Shown piece after piece: positions 1-10,299 of a stretch of DNA of 64,000 bases (its first letter is position 1; every line of letters begins with the position of its first letter). The position numbers were made by a program, and so were the translations under genes. The notes under the pieces were generated by a model. The model saw only the letters and a list, made by a program, of their open reading frames with translations, was not told the DNA's origin and ran no database searches. The stretch spans positions 1 to 64,000 of the forward strand of contig KV918894.1 in assembly GCA_002049455.2 (NCBI GenBank), written 5' to 3'. Source of the stretch: Porphyra umbilicalis (Eukaryota > Rhodophyta > Bangiophyceae > Bangiales > Bangiaceae).

Positions 1-701
1 GACGTGGCCGTGTTGCAAGCACACCTCCTGTGTCGAGACTCACGCAGATTGACGAGCTTCGTGTCATGCTGCAACTCAAAGAGACGCGGGTCTCACACAG
101 GCGCACGACGCCCCGAGTCGTCTGCTGCCGACACGTGCCGGAAGTGTAATTCAGACAATGTTCATCGCGGGCGTTCGCACCGCATGGGTCCGGACGTCTG
201 CTGACCATTTCATCTGTTCGACTCAATCTGCCACACTGGCACGTCATCCCCAATCTCCACATCTCCCAAACAGGGGACCTGCAGCGTCGACGTCGTGGCG
301 ATCGCTGCGACCGAGCATGTCCCGACGTGGCGACATATTGGCTCCAGTCTGGCAGCGACCTCTCGCAGCGAGTTAGAACGGCCTCGATCTGTCCTCATAT
401 TCAATGATTATAGGGATGTGTCACCCGTGAGTCCGAACGTGTGCCAACCTCCATCTGGAGGAACTATCTCCGAACTGTAATTGCTATATTTCATTTCAAT
501 TAGCATGAGAACGGTTCCGAGGTTCGTCGGCGTTTGTGGAGCATTCGCGTATCCATATCCGCGCCATGCGTGCACATGTGAGACACGTTCACTCCACGTG
601 GAGCGATTAATTCGTTCGCACATCGCAATTAGACCTTGGTAAACGTGCCCTGAGGTGCTAGCCGTCTTCGGGAATCTATTTTAGCTAAAGGCGCCACGAT
701 G
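1..701. other. No gene seen
   Basis: I see no convincing coding region, RNA gene or repeat here. Short open frames exist on both strands but none has a recognisable motif. The stretch ends where the outer terminal repeat at 704 begins. Confidence 0.5.
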
Positions 702-1652
702 TATGGTGCGTGTCCCAAAAATGAGACATCAAGATTTTTTCTTTTTTTCTCGGCCCACTGGCCTTCTGCAACGGTCCGATAATGTAATGTGACCCACTCG
801 GTCCTATTATGCATCCAGAACAGCCCCTGAAAGTGTTAGCAGAGGCGGTACATCCTGACATGGGGGAAAGTGTCATTCATTGCAACTTCGACAGGTGACG
901 ATCACGCGGCCCAATCAAAAGCACAAATACTAGACCAGGCATGTGCTGACAATTTGTGCACGAAGTTAAGGGCACCACCTTACCAATAAAAACGTGAAAA
1001 AGACCCCCATGTAGCCCCCTGTGAGGAAAACACGATTTGGGACACCCCTCATCGAAGCTCCAGTTAGCACATGAGCGTTTGTGTTGCAAACCTTCAACCC
1101 CAAGAACCTGAAAAAGACTGGCTCCAAGATCGGGGCTATCTGAGAGGTCCACAGAACAGGGCCCACTGCCGGGTCTTAAGGAGTTTTCAGCCAAGCACGC
1201 GTCTGGAGAGGCTCTTTCCACAGAGGCCAGTCGAGAATTTTCTCGTACCCTACGTCGCCTGCCCCCGTGCAGTAGGGAGTTTAAACAACCCGTTTGTGGG
1301 AAGAAGAACGTTACCGTGGAACGCCACGTATGCCACGAATGCAGATCCAGCCCAGGGATACCACGAATGGGTTACCATTTCTTGTTATCAGAGGCGTTCC
1401 TGCGTTGACATCGGGGGATCGTTTCTCTCGAAGTATCGTGACACGTGTGGCGTACTGGCGTCGATTTCTCGGCCACGGCGATGCGCACGCCCCCTTTCCG
1501 CCCGGCGGGCGCCCCTCTGGGTCTGCGCGAGTGAGGTCCCTCCGTCGTCCTGCCAGGCAACCGCCTGTTCCCCCCGTACCCAAGAGCCGCACCTGTGTGC
1601 GTGCCGGCCATTTGCCCGGCGTCGGCGAGCGGCGTCCGTTGACATCACTGCG

Positions 1653-2275
1653 ATGGGGTCACCCGATGGGGACGCTGCGGACACGGCGGGTGCTGCAGAC
1701 GCCTTCACCCGTGCAGCCCCCTCCCCAACCGAGCGCGGCGCCGGGCGCGGCGAGGGCGCCGCCTCTGTCCCGTCCCCTGCTCCCCCCCGACGTGCCGCTG
1801 GGTTGGGCACGGGAGGCGCCGCTCTTCCTGGCCCCCCTCTCTCGGGCGGCAGTGGTGCCCCCCCTCCCCCGGCGCCATCGGCGGCCCGACCGAGCAGTAG
1901 CCGGAGCGTCGTGGAGGAGGTAGAAAAGGACGGCAACGTGGCGCCGCCTCCCAAGAAGCGCTGGGTCTGGCATGTCGGAACAGAGGGCATTCGTGTGGAT
2001 CTGCTTTGCGCGTCGGCGGTGACAATGGCCGGCGCCCACCTGGCCGAGTAGGGCAAGGGCAAGGAGCCCTACGAGCGGGTGGCGGACATTTTCAACCAGC
2101 AGCCGGCTAAGCCCTTTCACGTGGACGGCAAAGCCGTTAAGGATCGCTTCAAGCTCCTCAAGGCGAAGTTTGAGAAAAAGGAGGCGGCTGTGGCCAAGGA
2201 GAGCGGGACTGTAGAGGACGTGATGGAGATGGACGCGCTGACGGCGGACGCGTGCTCGGCCATGAACGACAGCCC
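1653..2275 (+). pseudogene. Myb/SANT-like accessory protein of the Harbinger element
   Basis: The reading frame from ATG 1653 has a Ser/Pro/Gly-rich N-terminal half of about 100 residues. A Myb/SANT-like domain follows, with the key aromatic in KKRWVWHV, then EPYERVADIFNQ and VKDRFKLLKAKFEKKEAA. In Harbinger elements the Myb-like partner binds transposase and DNA. An in-frame TAG at 2049-2051 sits in the middle of the domain, and the same frame continues without shift, so this looks like a point-mutated copy. The C-terminus is unclear because a C-rich tandem repeat begins near 2276. It is convergent with the transposase. The family is inferred from the domain pattern and partner, not from a search. 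Confidence 0.65.
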
Positions 2276-2424
2276 CCCGCATCCCACACTCCTCCTCTCC
2301 CCCCCTCCCCCCGCATCCCACACTCCCCCCCCCCCCTTACCCCCGCATCCCTCAGGCCCCCCCCCACCCCCCCGCATCCCACACTCCCCCCCACGTTCCT
2401 CCCCCTCCACCCTGCGCGGCACTT
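2276..2424. repeat. C-rich minisatellite with GCATCCCACACT core
   Basis: GCATCCCACACT (or a close variant) recurs about five times between long C runs. It lies between the convergent Myb-like and transposase genes, so it is probably an expanded spacer and not coding. Confidence 0.8.
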
Positions 2425-2431
2425 CCGTTGT

Positions 2432-3760
2432 CTACGGCAGTGAGAGGTACCGCTCCACGTTAGGAGGTGCGCACTTGAAAAACGTGGCCGTCTTCCTGCC
2501 ATACAGACAGCAGCGGATATTACAGAAGAAGACCGCCGCCCGGTACACCAGCGCCACAGGCCCCTCCTGTATTTTCAGCTTCCGCTTAAAGTCGAGGCTG
2601 GTGAACACCTGCGTCACCTCCTTGTACCCCCACTCGACAGCCACCCGCACGCCCGCCATATCAACGTTGTAGGCCTCTTCCTCCTTATCCAGCTCCACCC
2701 CGGGCCACGACGGGAGGGCCACCTGCAACCAGGGGCGCGCCAGATAGGCCTTGTCACCAAAGAGGCAGTAGCGCACCTTGTGCACCAGCAGTCCCGCGTC
2801 AAGCATCTCGTCCGTCCCAGCGTCCCGGTACAGCGTGATGTCGTGCCGCCGTCCCTCGACAGGTCCCGCCAGATGAAACAGAAGCACGTCGGGGGTCACA
2901 ATTGACTGAAACTTGAGCATGTGCGTCCTCTTGTGCCCGCTGTAGACACTGCGCTGCAGCCCCTCTCCGGGCCGCGCGACAAAGATGCCTGTGCCGTCAA
3001 TGAAACCAACACAGTTGTCAATGGCACCCCCTTTATCCAAAACGCACTCTGCGTATGTACCAGCCCGCTCCCGCATCAGTTCTCCTCGTCAAGAGCAAAA
3101 AGCATCCTCCCAGCGCGTGAGAAGGACCTCGAGGGTTTCTCAAAATATGGCGCACAGCGCCGAGCTGCGGCGCCCAAAGAGCCCCTCCAGATCCACCCAA
3201 CGCGCGGGTGACGAGAGGCGCCGAAGCATGATGCACAGCCTCTCGATGCCAGACACGCGGTGCCTTCCGGGGTACACCTCATACTCCAGGTGGAGAAGCC
3301 CAGCGACGCGCCCGACGTCGGCAGGCTTGACCCGAAAAAGAGACCGAGCCTGCTCCGTCGAGAAAGTGCCGAGGTTGAACGTCGTCGCGCTCACGCCCCG
3401 CACGCGCTCCATCCGACAGCGCACGTCTCGGCGCACGCGCAACAGGCGGAGCAGCACAGGCCCAAGTGCAACCACGCCCTCTCCCGCGATGTGGCGCACC
3501 AGTACCTCGCGGCGCAGCCGACGCCGCGTGCGCTGCAGCTCCCCAAGGGAAAAGTCCTTGATGGAGACCATCGTGGTGCCCACCCCCGCGCAGATGGCCA
3601 CAGCCGCTCGTGGAGACGGATGCACGCGGTCCGACAGTGAAGCGGTCGAGGCGACGGGGACACGTGCACCCGGCATGGCGACTGCCACAACCCCAACTAA
3701 GCTGTGTACACCCCCCGTCCCACTCGACGTTGCAAATAATCTACCGTAAGCTCTTCCCAC
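2432..3760 (-). pseudogene. PIF/Harbinger transposase (DDE_4 family), broken
   Basis: This is the cut-and-paste transposase of the element. Reading from 3760 downward, the N-terminal helical part contains FGRRSSALCAIF, which is typical of the family just before the catalytic core. The core then shows the first Asp in GFIDGTG, with HKRTHMLKFQSI after it. The second Asp is in FGDKAYLARPW and the Glu in VEWGYKEV. All three catalytic residues are present. The frame is interrupted by two TGA codons, at 3140-3142 and 3089-3091, without a frame change, and the reading between them still fits the family (LTRWEDAF). A spliced intron is not a good explanation because the intervening peptide is conserved-looking. 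Usual length for the family is about 350-450 residues, matching this span. Confidence 0.85.
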
Positions 3761-3807
3761 AAAATAGCCACAAACGGTTGCCCCGACCTGGTTGTTTAAA
3801 CTCCCTA

Positions 3808-5224
3808 GTGTCTATTCTACCGGAAAAAAGGATCAAATGAGCTTGTGCTGAGGATCAAATGAGCTTCTGCAGAATCGGGGATTCCAGCGATCCTGCATAT
3901 GAGAATGGGTGATCACGGCCTACAAACCCACTTCGTTGCTCTTCCCCGTGAGACCATGAGCATCTCAAGCATGGACCCGAGTGTTGCGGGGAGGAAACCC
4001 CGTTAGCTTACCTGCTACGAAAGAAGCGCGTCAAAAACGTATCAGGAAAGTCCATTCTAGCACGCCCGACGTCGACCTGCCCCCCCCCCCCCCCCTCAAA
4101 AAGCACAAAAAACGACGATTTCGTCTTGCAACGCTGTATGAACTGGCCCATGTTGGCCCCATCTCCGGCCCTTTTCTCTCGCTCTCAGCGTGAGATAAAC
4201 ACGTAAGTCAAGAGGGGGGGTTGTTTACATACCATGCTGAGACTCACGGTTCCCCAAGAAGTGGTGGAGCCCCGACCAGTGGGCGCTACGAGTGTTCGAG
4301 AAACAGCGGGTGGTGGCCACCGTAGGTCCTCCTTAATCCGCCCGGCCCGGCCCGGCCCGACCCACCCCCCTCGCCCACCACCCGACAACTCTTTCGGACC
4401 CACCCTATCATGACGACATCCTGCTTGCATGCCCTCCGTGCCAACTTTTTCACCTTCTTCATGCCCCGGTTCTGTCATCTCAGGCAGGGGAACAGATGTC
4501 AAGAAGCGCGAGAAGTTGAAGGAAATAGGTCCACCAGGGCATGCTGCTTTGTACAAGAGCCCGCACTGGATGAATTACTGCTCTCTGGGGTGTTTCATAG
4601 CGACAGACTGCGTCCTATCAGTGGTCTACCTTTCTTCCAACACGGACCTCTGGGGAGCTTCAAAAGTTGACGCTTCAGTACCTCTCGAGGTACATTGGCC
4701 GAGAGCTGAAGCTCGAGTGGGTGTCCCGAGGCCAGAACGGCATCCCTGAGCCCATTTATGCAGTCAGAGCCGCCGTTCGCTATAAGGGTTCCTCAGGACA
4801 GCCCAGCCGACAGCAGCATCAAACATTCGTTTCTGGGTCAAATGAGCCCCCTCGTACAACAGACACTAGCAGGTTGGCGCCATGGGGAGCGTTCAAGCGT
4901 GCCCACGTCTCGTGCAGACGCAATGGTGGATGATATTGCGCGCGCGCGCATCCAGAACAGGGCACAGCGCGGACAGAGGGCGGCATTTGAGGTCCCTGGG
5001 AGTGGCGGGAACCGCCCCAGGGCGCCCCAAAAATGGCGCCCCAAAGTGACTTTTTCGCTTAGCAGAATGTACCCCAGTTCCCCCAGGGCTAAAAAGACCA
5101 CGCCGAGTTCATTCCTGGCGTCAGAATGGAGAGCAGACAACGGGAAGTGCTCGAAAACAGACGCTGAAAATGAGGATCAAATGAGCGGAAAAGGATCAAT
5201 TGAGTCCCCCGGTAGAATAGACAC
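3808..5224. mobile_element. TA-flanked non-autonomous element with 16 bp perfect TIRs
   Basis: The ends are perfect inverted copies of GTGTCTATTCTACCGG (3808-3823, 5209-5224), each bordered by TA. Copies of GGATCAAATGAG lie just inside both ends (two near 3830-3865, one at 5173-5184, and a variant near 5192), a subterminal repeat pattern usual for transposase binding sites. I see no transposase inside. The left TA (3806-3807) is also the dinucleotide next to the Harbinger element, so the two sit back to back. Confidence 0.75.
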
Positions 5225-5282
5225 TAGTGATGTGTCAGTCCGCAGAAAATTCGCATGTCTCATTTTTGGGACACACACCATA

Positions 5283-5875
5283 CACGTCACTTCGACACAG
5301 GTACAGTCATTATCCATTCCTGTGACATCCTTTCTTGGGCACCGGTGCCTAGTATCGAGTGTAGGTCGACAGGGCTCTGCGGTGCGATCAAGGCCGATCT
5401 TAAGCAGCGATCGTCCTCTTCGACACGAAAAACCAGGGCCACTTGCACGCAGTTGTGGATTGAATGGTTGCCACAAAGGGTGCCTTCGAATGGAGAACGA
5501 CTGTACACCTTTGACATCCTCTGGTTAGGACACCGTCACATTTTTCCCAAGCACCTTACAGGCTCTAGCTGGCCGACGGGCACTAGTAGGAATTCCCTGA
5601 ACTTTAGTCTATGGTACTTATCTACATGCGCATGGGGTCACACACATAACTTATTTTTTTCTCCAGCGCACGCGCGGGAGTTCTTGCGGTTGGCCCCATG
5701 TGCGCACCTTTTCGGGCGGTACGCAGTGTATCGATCACTGCTGCGGGTCCTTTGGGCACGGTTCGATGCGCAACGTATGTCCATCACTTTCTGTAGCTTT
5801 TCTCATTTGTAGCATGTCAGCCGCGGTCATACGGACGCCGTACGTCGCTTTTCGTAGGATGTCCTGGTCAGTTGC
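5283..5875. other. Unassigned spacer with one lone element end
   Basis: No coding region is supported. The only structured signal is GGAGAACGACTG followed by TA at 5490-5503, which matches the right end of the 9.85 kb element at 34.7-44.6 kb over 12 bp. It may be a remnant of that family; no partner end was found nearby. Confidence 0.4.
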
Positions 5876-5876
5876 C

Positions 5877-6905
5877 TCAGGATGAGGGTGGTGCGTTCAG
5901 ACCCCTGGAAACGTCGATCTGGTCAGACTCGTGGACTGTATTTTGTGGTGAAGTCCGGCAATGGCGCTCCACGGGACAACCAAGGCACATTCTGTCCGAA
6001 ATTTCAATCAGACGCTCGCGACCCATCGTCCTGGAGGAGAGGGCTCCCGGACGGCCGGCGGGAGCTGCCGACGGCCGCACCACTGCTGTCGTCGGGGTCA
6101 CCACCGCGGCGGCCGCACACGCCCGACGAACCCCCCGCGCGCTCGTTGGTGCGCCACCGCCCGCGACCAACACAGCCGGCGCGCGGTCGGCCGCCACGCC
6201 GACCAGGCGACCAGCCCCACCCACCCCCCCGCGCGCGCGTGTGGGTGTCCCCGCCGGCAGCCGCACCGCCCGTCGGGCGCGATATGACATGGTTCGAGGC
6301 GCCGCCGCCCCCGCGCCGACGCGGCGGCAGCGTTGACGGCGGCCCCGCCCGTTGCGGTGCCCCCCCACTCCTCCCCCCCTCCACTGTCTGACGGTGGGCG
6401 AGCTCCGCCGCCGTTGGGAGCGGGGAAGGGCGCCGGTAGCACCACCGCCGCCTCCCGTGCCGCGGCTGCCGCCGCTGTCGCTCCCGCCATCGCCGCGACT
6501 GCGACGGGTGGTGGCTGCGACGGCGGCAGCGGCGGCGGCGGGCTGTGGTCCATGGCCCCACCATCGCCGCTGCCGCCGCTAGCAGGCGTGAGCACCGCCG
6601 CCGAAGCGCCGGCGGTGGACGGCGGCGCGGAGCTCGACGGCGGCCTGCCTGCGGCAGCGGCGGCGGCGCCCAACTGCCGCGGCCGTGGCGACCGGGACGG
6701 GTGCGACGGCAGGCCGGCGGCTGTGTGAACGTCTGGAGGTGCGGGGATATTCGTCTGCTTGTCTCTGGGGGGGGGAGGCGCGGTCTGTGACGGCGGCGGC
6801 GTGGGCGGCGGCGGTGGCGGTGCTTGTTGGCGGTGGCTTGTTTGCCGAGGATGCGCGGCCGCGCGAGGGGGGTGGTTCGCGTGGGCTGGTCGTCGGCGGC
6901 TGCTT
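5877..6905 (-). other. GC-rich block with ambiguous long open frames
   Basis: Both strands are open over long distances because of GC bias. The minus strand ends in a peptide with a Cys/His cluster (CLGCPVERHC, near 5960-5990), the only part with normal-looking composition; the rest is Ala/Pro/Arg runs. I cannot decide between a real gene and composition-driven open frames, and assign no function. Confidence 0.25.
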
Positions 6906-6912
6906 CGCACGT

Positions 6913-6918
6913 TATAAA
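6913..6918 (+). promoter_or_regulatory. Candidate TATA box of the aldo-keto reductase gene
   Basis: TATAAA lies 105 bp before the first ATG of the long reductase form. No other ATG occurs between about 6940 and 7018, so a transcript starting some 30 bp downstream of this box would use ATG 7018 first. It directly abuts a dispersed repeat (6920-6950). Confidence 0.4.
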
Positions 6919-6919
6919 C

Positions 6920-6950
6920 AAGTCCAGGGTATTTCCGCGAACGCGTTTCC
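6920..6950 (-). repeat. Dispersed 31 bp repeat, copy 1
   Basis: On the minus strand this reads GCGTTCGCG...CCCTGGACTT and matches 17582-17612 (plus strand) at 27 of 31 bases. A shorter match (GAAAAC.CCCTGGACTT) lies at about 19484-19503 on the minus strand. It is probably the end of a transposable element; here it sits in the presumed 5' untranslated region of the reductase gene. Confidence 0.6.
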
Positions 6951-7017
6951 AGTTAATTTCATACCGGTTCCGCTTGCGTGCCTCCAGAATTGCCGCATCG
7001 TGCTTCCCCGATCAGAG

Positions 7018-7203
7018 ATGCTAACACAGCTGGCTTCTACGGCCCGGCTCCTGCTCAGTCGGCTCTCTGTCTCGCTCCAAGCATCCCGCGTGCTGTCCCT
7101 CATCCGCCCACTTGATCGGCTTGCGCGTTTGGGCTTCTCTCCTGCCCCCCCTACGCGATCCCTTGTACGCTTCCCCCGCCCCATCCCTACATTGTCAGCA
7201 ATC
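7018..7203 (+). other. Putative organelle-targeting presequence of the reductase
   Basis: The 62 residues before MPSKTV are rich in Arg, Ser and Leu with almost no acidic residues, starting MLTQLASTARLLLSRLS. This is the usual make-up of a mitochondrial presequence or plastid transit peptide. It is in frame with the enzyme and its ATG is the first after the candidate TATA box. Use of both ATGs could give organellar and cytosolic forms; this is inference. Confidence 0.5.
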
Positions 7204-8425
7204 ATGCCGTCCAAGACCGTCACGCTTCCGACTGGGCACACCTTGGCCGTTAATGGCTTTGGCACTTGGAAGTCCGAGCCTGGAAAGGTCGGTGCGGCGG
7301 TTAAGAAGGCGCTGGAGATTGGCTACCGTCACATTGACTGCGCGGCCATCTACATGAATGAAGCCGAAGTCGGCGCAGTCTTTGCCGAAATGTTTGGCGG
7401 CGACAACCCGGCCGTCAAGCGGGAGGACGTGTGGATCACGTCCAAGGTGTGGACGAGCTGCGGCTCCAAGAAGGAGGTCGTTGCTGCCTGTCGCCAGTCG
7501 CTGTCCGACCTGAAGCTTGACTACTTGGACGAGTACTTGGTGCATTGGCCGGCAAACTGGGAGCACCAGGGGCTCCCCATCACGGAAACGACTATGGGCA
7601 CCGGGCCGGACGGGAAGCTGCGTTGGAGCAAAACTAACACACTGCAGTCCAAGTGGGAGGGGATGGAGGAGTGTCACCGGCTCGGGTTGACCAAGGTGCG
7701 TTTGGTCAGCACACAGTGGTCCGGGTGGGAGACGTGTCTCGTTTACAAACCGCAGCGTGGTGCGGAAGGTGGTGCTCGCGCCGCTGTCAAGAGTGTTGTT
7801 TTTGTACGGATGGTAATTCTAACCCCCAGCCGCGTCTCCTGTGCCATACTTCAGCACCCCTTTCATGCTTGCTTGTGGTCTTGTTGTACTCCTTCGGTGC
7901 TCGCCATCTTTCTACTTTGATCTCGCCAATGGTGTGTGTGTCCTGGTTCCGCACTGTCTTCCCGTCCTCATTCTCCCTTGACAGACAATCGGTGTGTCCA
8001 ACTATTCCGCGCTGCTGCTCATGGACCTGCTGTCCTACGCCAAGATCCCCCCCGCCATCAACCAAATCGAGGCGCACGTCAACAACCAGCGTGCGGAGCT
8101 CCGCTCGGTCTGCACCGACAACAACATCCACGTGACCATGTACTCGGTGCTTGGCAGTGGCAAGGAGGGTCCCCTGCAGGACCCGACCGTCAAGGCCATT
8201 GCCAAGGCACACGGCGTGTCGCCAGGCGCCATTTGCATTGCGTGGGCGCTCTCCACGGGCTGCTCCGTCCTTGCCAAGAGCGTCACGCCGTCACGGGTGG
8301 AGGAGAACTTCAAGGCTGACGAGATCGACCTGACGGCCGACGAGGTCAAGCAGTTGGAGGCACTGGAGCGGGGGCTCCTCGTGTGCAACATGAACGAGTA
8401 CTGGGGCTTCCCGGCGCATGCGTAA
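7018..8425 (+). CDS. Aldo-keto reductase, two exons
   Basis: An NADPH-dependent aldo-keto reductase, which reduces aldehydes or sugars. Exon 1 runs to 7695 and exon 2 from 7985 to the TAA at 8423-8425; the 289 bp intron is GT-AG, phase 0. Counting from the inner ATG at 7204 (MPSKTV), the catalytic tetrad is all present: Asp45 in HIDCA, Tyr50 in AIYMNE, Lys81 in ITSKVW and His114 in YLVHWP. Exon 2 gives KTIGVSNYS and the cofactor-binding region LAKSVTPSRVEENF. The inner-start protein is 310 residues, the normal family length; the upstream ATG 7018 adds 62 residues that look like a targeting sequence. Substrate cannot be told from sequence. It is convergent with the unknown gene ending at 8787 and is the clearest host gene here. 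Confidence 0.92.
7696..7984 (+). other. Intron of the aldo-keto reductase gene
   Basis: The GT at 7696 follows AAG and the AG at 7983-7984 precedes ACAATCGGT. Removing it restores the universally conserved GVSN motif of the family in frame. Confidence 0.88.
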
Positions 8426-8786
8426 GCGGCGCTGGCGGAATTCAGAGGGCGGGCGATTGGCGTTGGCCCTACCGTCTGGCGGAGCGGTGGTGGGTGTATA
8501 GCAGTGCCACGGTGAGGCTTGGCGAGGGGCCTGCGGACGCACGGAGTCACTTGGTGGGTGAGTAGGGTACACTCCAGGCATGTCATGCATGTTTAGTACG
8601 AAATTTGTCCGCACAGTGCCACTCGTGCCGCCCCTGACCGTAGAAGCGTCGGGCCAGCCACGCAACGAGGCCGATCGCATGACGACCACCGAAACGCAAC
8701 CAAAGACGCCGGCGCGGGTTGCGGCCCCACCGCGACACATGGTAGCGACTCCCCACCGCGCGCGCATCCAAACAAATCCTGCACAG

Positions 8787-10293
8787 CTACGGCCTCTCCA
8801 TTCGGCACCCAATCCCCCCGACGCCCGGCTTCCGGATGAGCGACAAAAAGGCCGCGTCTGACGACGACAGCGACCCCGACGGGTGGCGCTGCAGGGCCGC
8901 CTGCACTAGCGGCTGTTGTTCGGCTCGGTAGTACGGCATGGAGCTGCGGCGCTCCAGCGCTTGCTGTCCGGGCGGGCGCGCCGTCACCTCCACCCGCACA
9001 TGCACATTCAGAGCGCCACCGTAGCCGCCGACACCGACGACAGACGGCGGCGCGGAGGTGCCCGGCTGGCCGCCCATCCCCGGGGTGCCGACCACCCAGG
9101 CGCCAAAGTACTGGGAGAGGCCGTGCGTGAGCGCCCCGGCGCCGCCCTCGTGGGAGGTATACCGGTAGTGGGACCCGATTGCGTCGCCCCCGCCGTCGCC
9201 GCCGCTGCCGCCGCCGTGGTGCACGTGGAGGTGCGGCAGACCGGCCGGCAGCCGCTGCGAGTGCTGCCGCCAATCGTCTGGTGGGGTGGCGGCTTCCGGC
9301 AAGGACACCGGTCCGTGGTCCACCCTCCCCCCCCCGCCCCGTTCCTGTCGCCCAAACTCAGAGGGGGGCGCGATGGCGCCCAGTGGGGCACCTCAGGCAC
9401 CCGCGCCATCGACGAGGCGGCGACCCCCCCACTCGCCGGTCCGCGGGGATGGCCGTCGCCGGCGGCCCGAGGCGGGGGTACGGCCCCAAAGTCGAGCACC
9501 AGCCGCCGCCCATCCGCCGGCGCCGTCGTCGGCACGTCGGTCGGGGGCAGGGCGGGGAGCCCGAGCGTGACGCACGAGTCGGATGACGCGGGGCGCGAAC
9601 CCATCGGGTCCACCAGACGGGTGGGGGGGGAGACGGTGGGAAGTAGACGGGCGACAGTGGGCCCCCGACGCGGCCGCCGTCACCCGTCCCAGGCGGGGGT
9701 ATAGCCCCAAAGTCGAGACGGGCCCGCCGCCCACCCGACGGCGCCGTCGTCGGCACGTCAGTGGGGGAAAGGTCGGGAAGCGCCATCGCCGCGGGGCACA
9801 AGCTCGCGGGCGACGCCCCGGCCTGGCCGGACGGACGTGTCGGCGGCGGGGAGGGCGGAAACAAAATGGGCGCCGCCGACAGGGGCGTCGAGGAGCGCGA
9901 CGAGCTGCTGCTCTCCGTCCAGTCGGTTGCCAACTCTGCCGTCGCCACCGCCACCGCGTCGTTGACGGCCGCCAACTCTGCCGCCGCCGCCACCACCGTG
10001 TTGTACTCGGACGGGCGGGGCGTCCACCCCCTCGCCGTGGCATGCAAGCCCTTCCGCTGCACACTGCGCGGCGCCGACACAAAGTGCGCCACGCCGTGCT
10101 CGTCGACGCGCTTGGTGGCTGATAGCCGCTTGCCCGGCCGACTGGGGTCAAACCCGACGAACGTGTCGTACATGACCCCAATGGCGGGCGTCTCGGACAC
10201 GTACAGGCCCTCTTCGCCCGTCACCGAGTCGAACAGCGTCGCGCCAGCGGCGGGGGTGGCGCCCGCGAAGCGGGTGCGGTGCCCGCCGTCCAT
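8787..10293 (-). pseudogene. Unknown protein gene, frame shifted at two G/C runs
   Basis: From ATG 10293 (MDGGHRTRF) one frame gives normal-looking protein such as EEGLYVSETPAIGVMYDTF and DEHGVAHFVSAPRSVQ. At the G/C run near 9620-9630 the sensible reading moves to a second frame, and at the run near 9327-9343 to a third, which ends at 8787 (LIRKPGVGGIGCRMERP). The three pieces together span about 500 codons. Inside is an imperfect duplication of about 40 residues with the core PTDVPTTAP...LDFGA. The last part is Gly/His-rich with NVHVRVEVTARPP. No family recognised. Because both breaks are in homopolymers, sequence error or a recently broken gene are both possible. It is convergent with the reductase, 360 bp away. 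Confidence 0.5.
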
Positions 10294-10299
10294 GGCAAC

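Larger units (their letters stand above)
1275..3805. mobile_element. PIF/Harbinger-type transposon, two convergent genes
   Basis: The ends are inverted copies of GGGAGTTTAAACAACC (1275-1290 and 3790-3805), and the similarity goes on with gaps through CGTTTGTGG and GTGGGAAG. Inside are a Myb/SANT-like ORF on the plus strand and a DDE_4-type transposase on the minus strand, the classic two-gene content of Harbinger elements. The dinucleotide next to each end is TA; the family usually makes a 3 bp duplication, and here the 3 bp flanks read GTA and TAG, so the exact duplication is unclear. Both genes carry in-frame stops, so this copy is dead. Confidence 0.8.
704..5280. mobile_element. Outer TA-flanked element holding two nested elements
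   Basis: Positions 704-729 and 5255-5280 form a terminal inverted repeat beginning TGGTG(C/T)GTGTCCC and running through AAAAATGAGACAT, with one mismatch in 26 bp. TA dinucleotides lie just outside both ends (702-703, 5281-5282), as expected for a Tc1/mariner-type target duplication. Taking out the two inserts inside it (1275-3805 and 3808-5224) leaves only about 630 bp, so the original is MITE-sized and codes for no protein I recognise. The ends look partly alike for some bases further in (AT-rich tracts). The superfamily is inferred from the TA flanks only. Confidence 0.7.

Noticed and set aside
2079-2672. Pro-rich protein continuing from the Myb-like ORF
   Set aside because: The frame runs through a C-rich minisatellite and then antisense to the transposase; composition explains it.
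6004-6921. 305-residue Arg/Pro-rich minus-strand protein
   Set aside because: All frames are open from GC bias and the peptide is Arg/Pro/His runs without a motif.
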